Shown: piece after piece, positions 17,011-24,125 of the stretch
Numbering within the stretch: the stretch's first letter is position 1
Layout: each line of letters begins with the position of its first letter
From: Methanobacteriota archaeon
GTDB taxonomy: Bacteria; Bacteroidota; Bacteroidia; Flavobacteriales_D; Sanyastnellaceae
Direction: 5' to 3'
Length of the DNA stretch: 51,834 nt
Assembly: GCA_002723115.1 (NCBI GenBank)
Contig: PBNL01000019.1
Coordinates: 1 to 51,834 of the forward strand
Program-made: the position numbers and the translations under genes
Notes under the pieces: model-generated
Told to the model about the DNA's origin: nothing
What the model saw: only the letters and a program-made list of their open reading frames with translations
Databases searched by the model: none

Positions 17011-17558
17011 AAACAAGTAGCATGAATATTTCAGATTCTAAACTTAAAACTATTGTTTGGGGAGTTACTATTTTAATCCCTGTTGTAGTTACCATTTTGG
17101 CTTACCTACCTGGTTTGGAGCTTAGCCCTGAGGCAAAGGAGACTATGTATCAACTACCTAAACTCAATGCTCTTATCAACGGAACTGCTTTTGTCACTTT
17201 AATTGGAGCTTGGTTTGCGATAAAGAATAAAAATGTTGCTCTACACAAAAGACTTACTTCTATTGCAGTAATTCTAAGTGTTCTTTTTCTACTTAGCTAT
17301 ATCGCTTTCCACTTTACTACAGAGCCAACTCATTATTGCAGAGATGGGGCTATGAAGTACCTCTACTTTTTTGTTTTAATTACTCATATTCTACTTAGCG
17401 CCATAATTGTACCTCTTGTGCTATTCACTTATGCTAGAGGATATATGATGCAAGTTGAGCAGCATAGAAAGCTAGCTAAAATCACTTGGCCACTTTGGTT
17501 ATACGTTACTGCTACTGGTGTTATCGTATACCTAATGATCAGCCCCTGCTACGTGTAA
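17007..17558 (+). CDS. DUF420 family membrane protein (oxidase assembly, CtaM-like)
   Basis: 183 residues, about five membrane helices. The DUF420 pattern is visible: LPKLNALINGTAFVTLIGAWFAIKNKNVALHKRLT and LITHILLSAIIVPLVLFTYARG, with conserved His in the helices, then a C-terminal WPLWLYVTATGVIVYLMI helix. Family members such as YozB/CtaM are linked to heme-copper oxidase assembly. Its start overlaps the Sco stop by 4 nt, so it is translated with it. The exact molecular role is not established. Confidence 0.9.
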   Translation: MKTSSMNISDSKLKTIVWGVTILIPVVVTILAYLPGLELSPEAKETMYQLPKLNALINGTAFVTLIGAWFAIKNKNVALHKRLTSIAVILSVLFLLSYIAFHFTTEPTHYCRDGAMKYLYFFVLITHILLSAIIVPLVLFTYARGYMMQVEQHRKLAKITWPLWLYVTATGVIVYLMISPCYV

Positions 17559-17568
17559 TCCAAACCAA

Positions 17569-17805
17569 ATGCCTCGCAAAGGCCTCATATTATTTTTCTC
17601 CATCCTAGTAGCTTTTGCTCTATCTATAGATGCATCAGCACAATGTGTAATGTGTAAAGCCGTTGGAGAACAGAGTTCTAAACTTGATGGATTAGGAAGA
17701 GGATTAAATGCTGGCATATTGTTTCTCATGTCAATTCCATATGTTCTAATGGTATTGGGTGGGATAATTATTTGGCGAAGATTTAACAAACAAGGGGAAA
17801 ATTAG
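17569..17805 (+). CDS. Small CxxC membrane protein of the oxidase cluster
   Basis: 78 residues: a signal peptide ending DASA, then QCVMCKAVGEQ with a CxxC pair at the mature N-terminus, a GLGRGLNAGI segment, and one C-terminal helix (ILFLMSIPYVLMVLGGIIIW) with a basic tail. The CxxC would face the periplasm. Similar small proteins follow DUF420 genes in other Bacteroidota oxidase clusters as I recall them, but I know no assigned function. It could serve in copper or thiol handling during oxidase assembly; that is inference from position and motif. Confidence 0.75.
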   Translation: MPRKGLILFFSILVAFALSIDASAQCVMCKAVGEQSSKLDGLGRGLNAGILFLMSIPYVLMVLGGIIIWRRFNKQGEN

Positions 17806-17831
17806 AGAAGCAGCAAAACACTCCTATTGGT

Positions 17832-17839
17832 TAAATTTG
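17832..17839 (+). promoter_or_regulatory. -7 box of the tolC-like promoter (TAAATTTG)
   Basis: An exact TAnnTTTG match in the 56-nt gap after the oxidase cluster, 22 nt before the ATG at 17862. It leaves a leader of roughly 15 nt. Confidence 0.5.
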
Positions 17840-17861
17840 TTGTGATTCAGATCCAAATCCT

Positions 17862-19328
17862 ATGAAAACAGCGCGTCTACTTTTTGCTTTAGCTATATCA
17901 TTTGCATTTACACTTAATGCAATAGCCCAAACCACTTGGTCACTCCAATCGTGTATAGATCACGCTTTTGAGCATAATATTCAGATTAAACAAAGTGAAC
18001 TAGACGGCACTAGAGCACAAGTCAATACTCTAAGTGCACAAGGAAATTTTCTTCCTTCACTCAACGCTTCAGGATCACACGGTTACAACATCGGAACGAC
18101 TATTGACCCGTTCACAAATGATTGGGCTACCGATATGACTCAATCGAATAATTTTGGCTTGAGTACTGGCATCCTTTTATTCAATGGCTTTAGAAATCAC
18201 TTGATCCTTAGCAGAGCAAAACTTGGACAAGAGCTTGCAGCAGCAAATCTAGAATCAACACAGAACGACGTTGCTCTAAGCATTTCAGCAGCGTACTTGA
18301 ACATCTTATTCCAAGAAGAATTCGTAAAGCTCGCTAAAGTCAATCTCGAAACGTCTCGCCGTCAAGTAGACAGAGTATCGAAACTAGTTGAAGCTGGTGC
18401 ATCACCAGCAGCAGATCTTCTCGATGTAAAAGCACAAGAAGCGACAGACGCTGCCTCACTAATTAGCAGCGAAAACGCCTTGATGCTTGCTAAACTCAAC
18501 CTCGTACAAATGCTTCAACTTCCTGGAGACAAGGCATCTGATTTCGAGGTAGAATCTCCAGACATTGGCGAACTAGAGGTATCCCCAATTCCGCTTACTG
18601 CAAAAGCAGCAGTATCTCATGCAATGAATTTCTTCCCTCAAATCAGAGCTGCTGAGTTCAGAGTTGAAGATGCAGAACTTGCAAAAGACATTGCAAATAC
18701 TTCTCGCATACCTCGAATCTCTGGATCTTACAACATTGGTTCAGGTTATTCTGGAAACAGAAGACAAGGTGTGGGTGAACTGATTTATGAACCTTGGATT
18801 GTAGGCAGTGATTCTGAAGGTAACAATCTTTACGGAGTAGCTGCTGATGAGAATATGAATTTATTTACTCCCAATGTAGGAGAATACTCAGAATATGAAA
18901 GCATCCCATTCTTTGATCAACTTTCAGCAAACGTAAACCAAAGCATTTTCTTCAGCCTAAGCGTGCCAATCTTTAATGGCTTTAGTGTAAAGAACAATGT
19001 CGAATTAGCTAGGCTCAATATGATTCAATCTGAGTATGCCATGGAATCAACTAAGCAGGCCCTGAGAACATCTATTGAAAGTGCTTGGGCTGATGCAAAG
19101 GCTGCTCAAAACACCCTTGCCGCTCAAGAAGCTGCTCTTACTTCTGCTGAACTTGCTTTTGCAAATACTGAGCTTCGTTTCGAAGCTGGCGCTGTATCTG
19201 CTCTTGAATACGCCGATGCTAGAAACAGATTGGATAATGCAAGAATTAATGCGATGAGGACGAGGTATGATTTGGTTTTTAAGTCTAAAATTCTTGATTT
19301 CTACCAAGGGAAAGCTATCACTTTATAA
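17862..19328 (+). CDS. TolC family outer membrane efflux protein
   Basis: 488 residues with a signal peptide (about 1-22, ending AIAQ) and the duplicated TolC organisation: QSCIDHAFEHNIQIKQSELD at the start of repeat one, LSISAAYLNILFQEE, a middle LFNGFRN strand, and a second FNGF (SVPIFNGFSVKNNVELARLNM) with SALEYADARNRLDNARI at the end. It forms a trimeric channel-tunnel through the outer membrane and periplasm. The adaptor gene follows after 6 nt, so the two make an efflux or secretion unit. No inner-membrane pump gene follows. Confidence 0.93.
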   Translation: MKTARLLFALAISFAFTLNAIAQTTWSLQSCIDHAFEHNIQIKQSELDGTRAQVNTLSAQGNFLPSLNASGSHGYNIGTTIDPFTNDWATDMTQSNNFGLSTGILLFNGFRNHLILSRAKLGQELAAANLESTQNDVALSISAAYLNILFQEEFVKLAKVNLETSRRQVDRVSKLVEAGASPAADLLDVKAQEATDAASLISSENALMLAKLNLVQMLQLPGDKASDFEVESPDIGELEVSPIPLTAKAAVSHAMNFFPQIRAAEFRVEDAELAKDIANTSRIPRISGSYNIGSGYSGNRRQGVGELIYEPWIVGSDSEGNNLYGVAADENMNLFTPNVGEYSEYESIPFFDQLSANVNQSIFFSLSVPIFNGFSVKNNVELARLNMIQSEYAMESTKQALRTSIESAWADAKAAQNTLAAQEAALTSAELAFANTELRFEAGAVSALEYADARNRLDNARINAMRTRYDLVFKSKILDFYQGKAITL

Positions 19329-19334
19329 GGCCAA

Positions 19335-20621
19335 ATGAGTAAGCGCAAGAAAATACTATTAATAGGAGGTGGAATACTATTTAGCCTATATCTGCTTTCT
19401 TCAATTTTTAGTAATGGTACAGAAATTCCCACTGTTAAAACTGCAAAGGCTACAATAAGTGACATCACTGAAAAGGTGAGTGCTTCGGGAAAAATTCAGC
19501 CTGAAATGGAAGTCAATATTTCTGCTGAGGTGAGTGGACAACTTATACAGCTTCCGGTGAAAGAAGGTGACCGTGTTCAGGCAGGGGATCTCCTTGCAGA
19601 GATAAACCCAGACCTATACATTGCTGCTGTAAACAGAGCCCAAGCTGCCGTTAACACTTCGCGTTCAAATCTCTCATCATCTAAAGCAGCAAAAGCAACT
19701 TCAAAAGCTAACTTATTCGTTGCCGAACAGGCATGGACTAGAACCCAAAGCCTATTCTCACAAGGCGTTATATCCCAAGCCGATTACGACCAAAGCGAGG
19801 CTGCTTACAAAACAGCCTCAGCCAACCTCACCAGCGCCTCGGAAGGCGTGAAATCCGCAAGTTTCGCCATCCTCAGCGCTGAGGCCTCTCTCCAAGAAGC
19901 CCAAGACAACCTCAGCCGCACCAAACTCATAGCACCCCAAGCCGGCATAGTAACGGCCTTAGTCAAGGAAATCGGCGAAAGCGTTCAAGGAAACGGATTC
20001 ACAGCCGGCGAGATCATAATGAAAATTTCGAACCTCGACTTAATGGAAGTCGACGTAGAAGTAAACGAAAGCGACATTATAAGTGTGTCAATGGGCAACG
20101 AAGCTGAAATAGAAGTAGACGCCTACCTCGGTCATACCTTCCGTGGCATAGTAAGCGAAATTGGCAACACCGCTTTAAATGCCAGTTCTAATGGCTTCAA
20201 CTTAGACCAAGTGACGAACTTCTCGGTCAAAATCCGAATAGACTCAAACAGCTACAATGGCGTTCTCGACTCAGGAGCACCTTTCAGACCTGGGATGAGT
20301 GCTACAGTTGACATCCTGACTGAATCAGCATCTGATGTAATGAGTCTTCCAATCCAATGCGTAACTACTAGAAATGATTCATTAGGTGTATTTGTATTGG
20401 AAGGTTCGACAGCGGTTTGGACTTCTGTAGAAGTGGGCATTCAGGATAATCAAAACATCGAAATCAAGTCAGGTGTTAATGAAAATGACATTGTTATTTC
20501 AGGGCCATATGATATGGTCGCTCGAAAGCTAAATAATGGTGATGTCGTATTGTCTTCTGATCAAGGCAGTAAGTCTGATGAAGACAAAACCATTGGATTC
20601 TCCGTTTCAATTAATGGTTAA
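19335..20621 (+). CDS. HlyD/MacA-like periplasmic adaptor protein
   Basis: 428 residues. It has an N-terminal anchor helix (about 7-25), the adaptor barrel-sandwich hybrid halves (SGKIQPEMEVNISAEVSGQL and LIAPQAGIVTALVKEIGESV), a long alpha-hairpin between them, and a beta-barrel plus membrane-proximal domain (FRPGMSATVDILTES). This matches MacA-type adaptors. MacA partners with MacB and TolC; TolC is upstream but no MacB is beside it. The alpha-hairpin region (about 19790-20260) is unusually GC-rich and C-skewed compared with the rest. The tsaB start overlaps its 3' end by 8 nt. Confidence 0.92.
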   Translation: MSKRKKILLIGGGILFSLYLLSSIFSNGTEIPTVKTAKATISDITEKVSASGKIQPEMEVNISAEVSGQLIQLPVKEGDRVQAGDLLAEINPDLYIAAVNRAQAAVNTSRSNLSSSKAAKATSKANLFVAEQAWTRTQSLFSQGVISQADYDQSEAAYKTASANLTSASEGVKSASFAILSAEASLQEAQDNLSRTKLIAPQAGIVTALVKEIGESVQGNGFTAGEIIMKISNLDLMEVDVEVNESDIISVSMGNEAEIEVDAYLGHTFRGIVSEIGNTALNASSNGFNLDQVTNFSVKIRIDSNSYNGVLDSGAPFRPGMSATVDILTESASDVMSLPIQCVTTRNDSLGVFVLEGSTAVWTSVEVGIQDNQNIEIKSGVNENDIVISGPYDMVARKLNNGDVVLSSDQGSKSDEDKTIGFSVSING

Positions 20622-21324
20622 CATTCTTCACCTAGAAACAACAACGTTGAACTGTGGAGTTGCACTTTTCAGTAATGGAAAAGTGATCTCTTCTAAAAGC
20701 ATTCGCAAAGAAGGCTATTCTCATGCAGAGAACATCATGCCATTCATAGATGAGATTTTTTCCGAAGTATCACTAGGTAAATCAGATTTAGATGCAGTTA
20801 GTGTAAGTGGTGGTCCCGGATCATATACTGGATTGAGAATTGGTGTAGCTACAGCAAAGGGCATTTGCCATGCTCTTAACTTGCCTCTAATAGCAGTAGA
20901 CACTTTGTCTGTTTTGAAAAACCAAGCTTCAGCTCTATATCCAAATGTGGATTCATATGTCAGCATGCTTGATGCGAGAAGAATGGAAGTGTATTCTAGA
21001 TCGTTTTCAAAGGATTCAACTTCAGAAGTTGAGGCAATTGTAATTAATGAAGAATCAATTTCTAGGTTCGACAACTTAGGAAGTATTTGCTTCATAGGAG
21101 ATGGAGTAGAAAAGTGTACCGGCATTCTTAATGAAAAAGACCACATATTTCACTCAGCATACCCATGTGCTGAGCATGCAATAGAGTTAGCAGAAACTGC
21201 TTTCGATGCATCTGACTTTGTAGATCTCGCTTCTTATGAGCCTTTTTATTTAAAGGCTTTTAAAGCTGGTGTTGCAAAAGATCCTTTTAATCTTAGAGAT
21301 AAATCAAACAGAATTGCACATTAA
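20614..21324 (+). CDS. tsaB: tRNA threonylcarbamoyladenosine biosynthesis protein TsaB
   Basis: 236 residues of the ASKHA fold: MVNILHLETTTLNCGVALF, GYSHAENIMPFIDEI, and VSGGPGSYTGLRIGVATAKGICHAL, which is the TsaB signature. TsaB pairs with TsaD (with TsaE and TsaC) to make t6A at tRNA position 37. The ATG at 20614 is chosen because the protein then begins with the conserved NILHLETT strand; a longer in-frame reading would lie within the adaptor gene. It overlaps the adaptor by 8 nt and the next gene by 1 nt (TAATG). Confidence 0.95.
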   Translation: MVNILHLETTTLNCGVALFSNGKVISSKSIRKEGYSHAENIMPFIDEIFSEVSLGKSDLDAVSVSGGPGSYTGLRIGVATAKGICHALNLPLIAVDTLSVLKNQASALYPNVDSYVSMLDARRMEVYSRSFSKDSTSEVEAIVINEESISRFDNLGSICFIGDGVEKCTGILNEKDHIFHSAYPCAEHAIELAETAFDASDFVDLASYEPFYLKAFKAGVAKDPFNLRDKSNRIAH

Positions 21325-21758
21325 TGAAGAGCTCTTTTATAAATCTACCATTAGGAATAATGCTAATCTGTTTGCTGTCACAAGCTACTTGTGACAATAG
21401 TGTACAAAACATCCCTTACGTGCCTGTAAACTTTGACATCAACCTAAACCTCCCAGCATACAATGATTTGAACTTTGTTTCAAACCACATAACTGTTGCT
21501 GGTGGGTCAAAAGGACTCATAATTTACCGATATACTCTAGATGATTTTGTCGTTCTAGATAGACATTCAACATCAGACATACAGCTAGGATGTACTGTTA
21601 CCGTTGACAATGATGGTCTACTAATTAGCGACGCAAGTGACTGCTCTGAGTCGAAATGGTTAATTATCGACGGATCGGTTTCTCAAGGCCCAGCTATTCT
21701 TCCCCTTCACAGGTATAACACAAGCTGGAACCCTCCTATTCTAAGTGTATTTAACTAA
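21324..21758 (+). CDS. Secreted protein of a Rieske-like family without the iron-sulfur ligands
   Basis: 144 residues: a hydrophobic signal (about 8-22) ending near ATCDN, then an all-beta body. The pattern VPVNFDINLNLPAYNDLNFVSN, followed by a GGSKGLIIYR strand and FVVLDRHST, resembles small secreted Rieske-like proteins of Flavobacteriia. The paired Cys-x-His ligand motifs are missing: only DRHST, GCTVTV and DCSESKW remain, so an Fe-S cluster is unlikely. No function can be assigned. Translation is coupled to tsaB through TAATG. It ends 6 nt before the stop of convergent ahcY. Confidence 0.6.
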   Translation: MKSSFINLPLGIMLICLLSQATCDNSVQNIPYVPVNFDINLNLPAYNDLNFVSNHITVAGGSKGLIIYRYTLDDFVVLDRHSTSDIQLGCTVTVDNDGLLISDASDCSESKWLIIDGSVSQGPAILPLHRYNTSWNPPILSVFN

Positions 21759-21764
21759 GAAGTT

Positions 21765-23084
21765 TTAGTATCTGTACTCATTAGACTTATAAGGCCCCTC
21801 AACAGGCACCCCAATGTAGTCCGCTTGCTCTTGAGAAAGAACTTCAAGTACAACACCAATTTTCTCTAGGTGGAGTCTAGCTACCTTTTCATCAAGATGC
21901 TTAGGCAGAGTGTATACTTTGTTCTCGTATTGGTCAGCTCTTTCCCAAAGTTCGATTTGGGCTAAAACTTGGTTAGTGAAAGAGTTAGACATTACGAAAC
22001 TAGGGTGACCAGTAGCACATCCAAGATTTACAAGTCTTCCCTCAGCAAGAAGAATTACATCAGAACCATTTACAGTGTACTTATCTACCTGTGGTTTGAT
22101 CTCATCCTTAGTGTCACCATGGTTAGCATTTAACCAAGCAACGTCTATTTCATTATCAAAGTGACCAATGTTACACACAATTGCTTTGTCCTTCATTGCC
22201 TCAAAGTGAGCACCTGTAATAATGTCCTTATTACCTGTAGCTGTTACAACAATATCAGCCTCTTTACATGCCTCAAGCATAGACTTCACCTCAAAACCCT
22301 CCATTGCAGCCTGTAGCGCACAAATAGGATCAATTTCACTAACGATAACACGACAACCTGCGTTTCGTAGAGATTCAGCAGAACCCTTACCCACGTCACC
22401 AAATCCAGCAACAGCAGCAACCTTACCTGCCATCATAGCATCTGTGGCACGACGAATAGCGTCAACTAGTGATTCACGGCAACCGTACTTATTGTCAAAT
22501 TTTGACTTTGTAACTGAGTCATTGATATTTATCGCAGGCATTTGAAGTGTCCCATTCTTCTCTCTGTCGTGAAGTCTTAGAACGCCTGTTGTAGTTTCTT
22601 CAGAAATTCCCTTAACTCCATCAACAAGCTCTGGGTATTTATCTAAAACCATGTTTGTCAAATCTCCTCCATCGTCGAGAATCATATTCAGCGGCTGTCT
22701 GTCTTCTCCGAAGAATAAAGTTTGCTCAATACACCAATCGAATTCCTCTTCCGTCATTCCTTTCCAAGCGTATACTGGAATCCCTGCAGCGGCAATTGCT
22801 GCAGCAGCGTGATCCTGTGTAGAGAAGATATTACAAGACGACCAAGTAACATCTGCTCCTAGCTCAACCAAGGTTTCGATAAGAACTGCTGTTTGGATTG
22901 TCATGTGAAGACATCCTGCAATTCTAGCCCCCTTAAGTGGCTTGCTCGCGCCAAATTCTTTCCGAATTGACATCAAACCAGGCATTTCAGCCTCAGCAAG
23001 TATGATTTCTTTTCTTCCCCAATCTGCGAGGCTCATATCCTTAACCTTGAAAGGCAGTACGGAATTTTCAAATGTTGCATTCAT
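21765..23084 (-). CDS. ahcY: Adenosylhomocysteinase (S-adenosylhomocysteine hydrolase)
   Basis: 439 residues. Visible motifs are [19 protein letters not shown] at the N-terminus, [21 protein letters not shown], the [11 protein letters not shown] catalytic region, [20 protein letters not shown], the NAD-binding [17 protein letters not shown], and the C-terminal [20 protein letters not shown] plus [10 protein letters not shown] tail that completes the partner subunit's NAD site. It splits SAH to adenosine and homocysteine. A -7 box lies 5 nt upstream of its ATG. Confidence 0.98.
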   Translation of the reverse strand: MNATFENSVLPFKVKDMSLADWGRKEIILAEAEMPGLMSIRKEFGASKPLKGARIAGCLHMTIQTAVLIETLVELGADVTWSSCNIFSTQDHAAAAIAAAGIPVYAWKGMTEEEFDWCIEQTLFFGEDRQPLNMILDDGGDLTNMVLDKYPELVDGVKGISEETTTGVLRLHDREKNGTLQMPAININDSVTKSKFDNKYGCRESLVDAIRRATDAMMAGKVAAVAGFGDVGKGSAESLRNAGCRVIVSEIDPICALQAAMEGFEVKSMLEACKEADIVVTATGNKDIITGAHFEAMKDKAIVCNIGHFDNEIDVAWLNANHGDTKDEIKPQVDKYTVNGSDVILLAEGRLVNLGCATGHPSFVMSNSFTNQVLAQIELWERADQYENKVYTLPKHLDEKVARLHLEKIGVVLEVLSQEQADYIGVPVEGPYKSNEYRY

Positions 23085-23089
23085 GTGGG

Positions 23090-23097
23090 CAAAAATA
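23090..23097 (-). promoter_or_regulatory. -7 box of the ahcY promoter (TATTTTTG)
   Basis: On the minus strand an exact TAnnTTTG match that ends 5 nt before the ahcY ATG. A near-leaderless ahcY mRNA is expected. Confidence 0.55.
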
Positions 23098-23100
23098 CAA

Positions 23101-23108
23101 TATCTTAG
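23101..23108 (+). promoter_or_regulatory. Near-consensus -7 box for the PPTase gene (TATCTTAG)
   Basis: One change from TAnnTTTG, ending 5 nt before the ATG at 23114. It lies 3 bp from the divergent ahcY box, so the two promoters would be back to back and could compete for polymerase. Confidence 0.4.
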
Positions 23109-23113
23109 TCTAA

Positions 23114-23743
23114 ATGGAATTACTTAAATGCCCTTCACCTCCACAACCTTTTAGTTTGGTTATGGCACGTATTCCAGAATCGAATGATACAAAGTTCGAT
23201 CCCCTTACACTTTCTAAGCATTTCCCTAATAGAAACATCCATTCTCTTAGTCACAAAAGAGTTGTTGAACACCACGCAGTGGTCGCCGCTGTTACTGAAC
23301 AATTAGGACATAGCAATTGGAACTTAGAACACGAAAATGGGGGGAGACCTTTGCTTTTTGTCAATGGAAAGAAATCTGAAAGTAAAATTTCAATATCACA
23401 TATGCAATGTCCAGAAAAATCCTCATACGCTGCTTCTGTTCTAGCTAATGTCGATTACAATATTGGAGTTGACATCGTTTACACTAATGATGAAAGGTTA
23501 AGTCGTATATCTCAGAGGACGATGAGTGAATCCGAAATTAAAGATGGAAAGCTTGCCGAGGTTTGGGCACTTAAAGAAGCAGTATTTAAGGCATACGGAC
23601 CAGGTGTGGATTTCAAATCTGATATTTAAGTTGAAACGCCAATTGATTCAGAAAAAGTGAAAGTGAATTTCAGGGGAGAAAATGGCAATTGGCTGGTACA
23701 CGAGATAAGTTGTGTTACTCTAGCAATGGGCCCATTCAAGTAA
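23114..23743 (+). pseudogene. 4'-phosphopantetheinyl transferase, interrupted by an in-frame TAA
   Basis: A Sfp/AcpT-type phosphopantetheinyl transferase. Motifs are NIGVDIVYTND (Mg-binding Asp) and VWALKEAVFKAYG (catalytic Glu and Lys). The open frame stops after 171 residues at TAA 23627-23629. The same frame then continues for 37 more sense codons (VETPIDSEKVKVNF...VTLAMGPFK) to TAA 23741-23743. The extra part looks like the family's C-terminal beta-strands, and 208 residues would be a normal length. A single base change (for example TTA) would restore it. All catalytic motifs precede the stop, so the truncated product might keep activity. The lesion may be real or a consensus error. Confidence 0.75.
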
Positions 23744-23771
23744 CTCACCTGTAACTAATTCTTATAAACGC

Positions 23772-23801
23772 AACAAGGGAACCCATTTGGATTCCCTTGT
23801 T
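23772..23801. terminator. Hairpin between convergent PPTase and rpmH genes
   Basis: A 10-bp stem, AACAAGGGAA (23772-23781) with TTCCCTTGTT (23792-23801), and a 10-nt loop. The following T-run is weak on both strands. Its position between two convergent genes suggests a bidirectional terminator. The rest of 23744-23863 holds only a weaker inverted repeat (GTTAATTA/TAATTAAC) next to the rpmH stop. Confidence 0.6.
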
Positions 23802-23863
23802 TACATAATAAGATTTGCGTTTTTACTAATAAGTGTACTAACGCAGTTAATTAATTCAACTAA

Positions 23864-24031
23864 TTAACGCTCGATACCCTTATGGCGTCTTTCAGAGCTA
23901 ACACTTAGCTTCTTACGTCCCTTACGGCGACGTGCGTTTAGTACATTACGTCCGTTTGCACTAGACATACGCTTACGGAAGCCGTGCTTGTTACGACGCT
24001 TACGTACTGATGGTTGAAATGTCCTTTTCAT
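23864..24031 (-). CDS. rpmH: 50S ribosomal protein L34
   Basis: 55 residues, strongly basic: [20 protein letters not shown] at the N-terminus, then [20 protein letters not shown], the universal L34 pattern. The C-terminus ([13 protein letters not shown]) is about ten residues longer than the 44-47-residue norm. rnpA and yidD, its usual neighbours, are not adjacent. A well-formed promoter lies 35 nt upstream, leaving a leader of about 30 nt. Confidence 0.97.
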   Translation of the reverse strand: MKRTFQPSVRKRRNKHGFRKRMSSANGRNVLNARRRKGRKKLSVSSERRHKGIER

Positions 24032-24065
24032 CTTAATTAGTTATTACCACGTTGAATAGGGACGG

Positions 24066-24096
24066 CAAAGATAGTGAATTCTTTTTACTATCCCAA
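24066..24096 (-). promoter_or_regulatory. rpmH promoter (TTG - 20 bp - TATCTTTG)
   Basis: On the minus strand, TTG at 24096-24094, a 20-bp spacer, and TATCTTTG at 24073-24066. This is the full Bacteroidota two-part consensus (TTG-N19/20-TAnnTTTG), and the clearest promoter in the window, as expected for a ribosomal protein gene. Confidence 0.75.
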
Positions 24097-24111
24097 CACA
24101 AAATTAAGCAC

Positions 24112-24119
24112 TAAATTTG
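24112..24119 (+). promoter_or_regulatory. -7 box of the ABC exporter promoter (TAAATTTG)
   Basis: An exact TAnnTTTG match that ends 6 nt before the ATG at 24126. A leaderless or nearly leaderless transcript is predicted. It is divergent from the rpmH promoter. Confidence 0.55.
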
Positions 24120-24125
24120 CCCCTC

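Noticed and set aside
23864..24125. Origin of replication near rpmH.
   Set aside because: rpmH often lies near oriC in some phyla, but there is no dnaA gene, no DnaA-box cluster and no AT-rich repeat array here.
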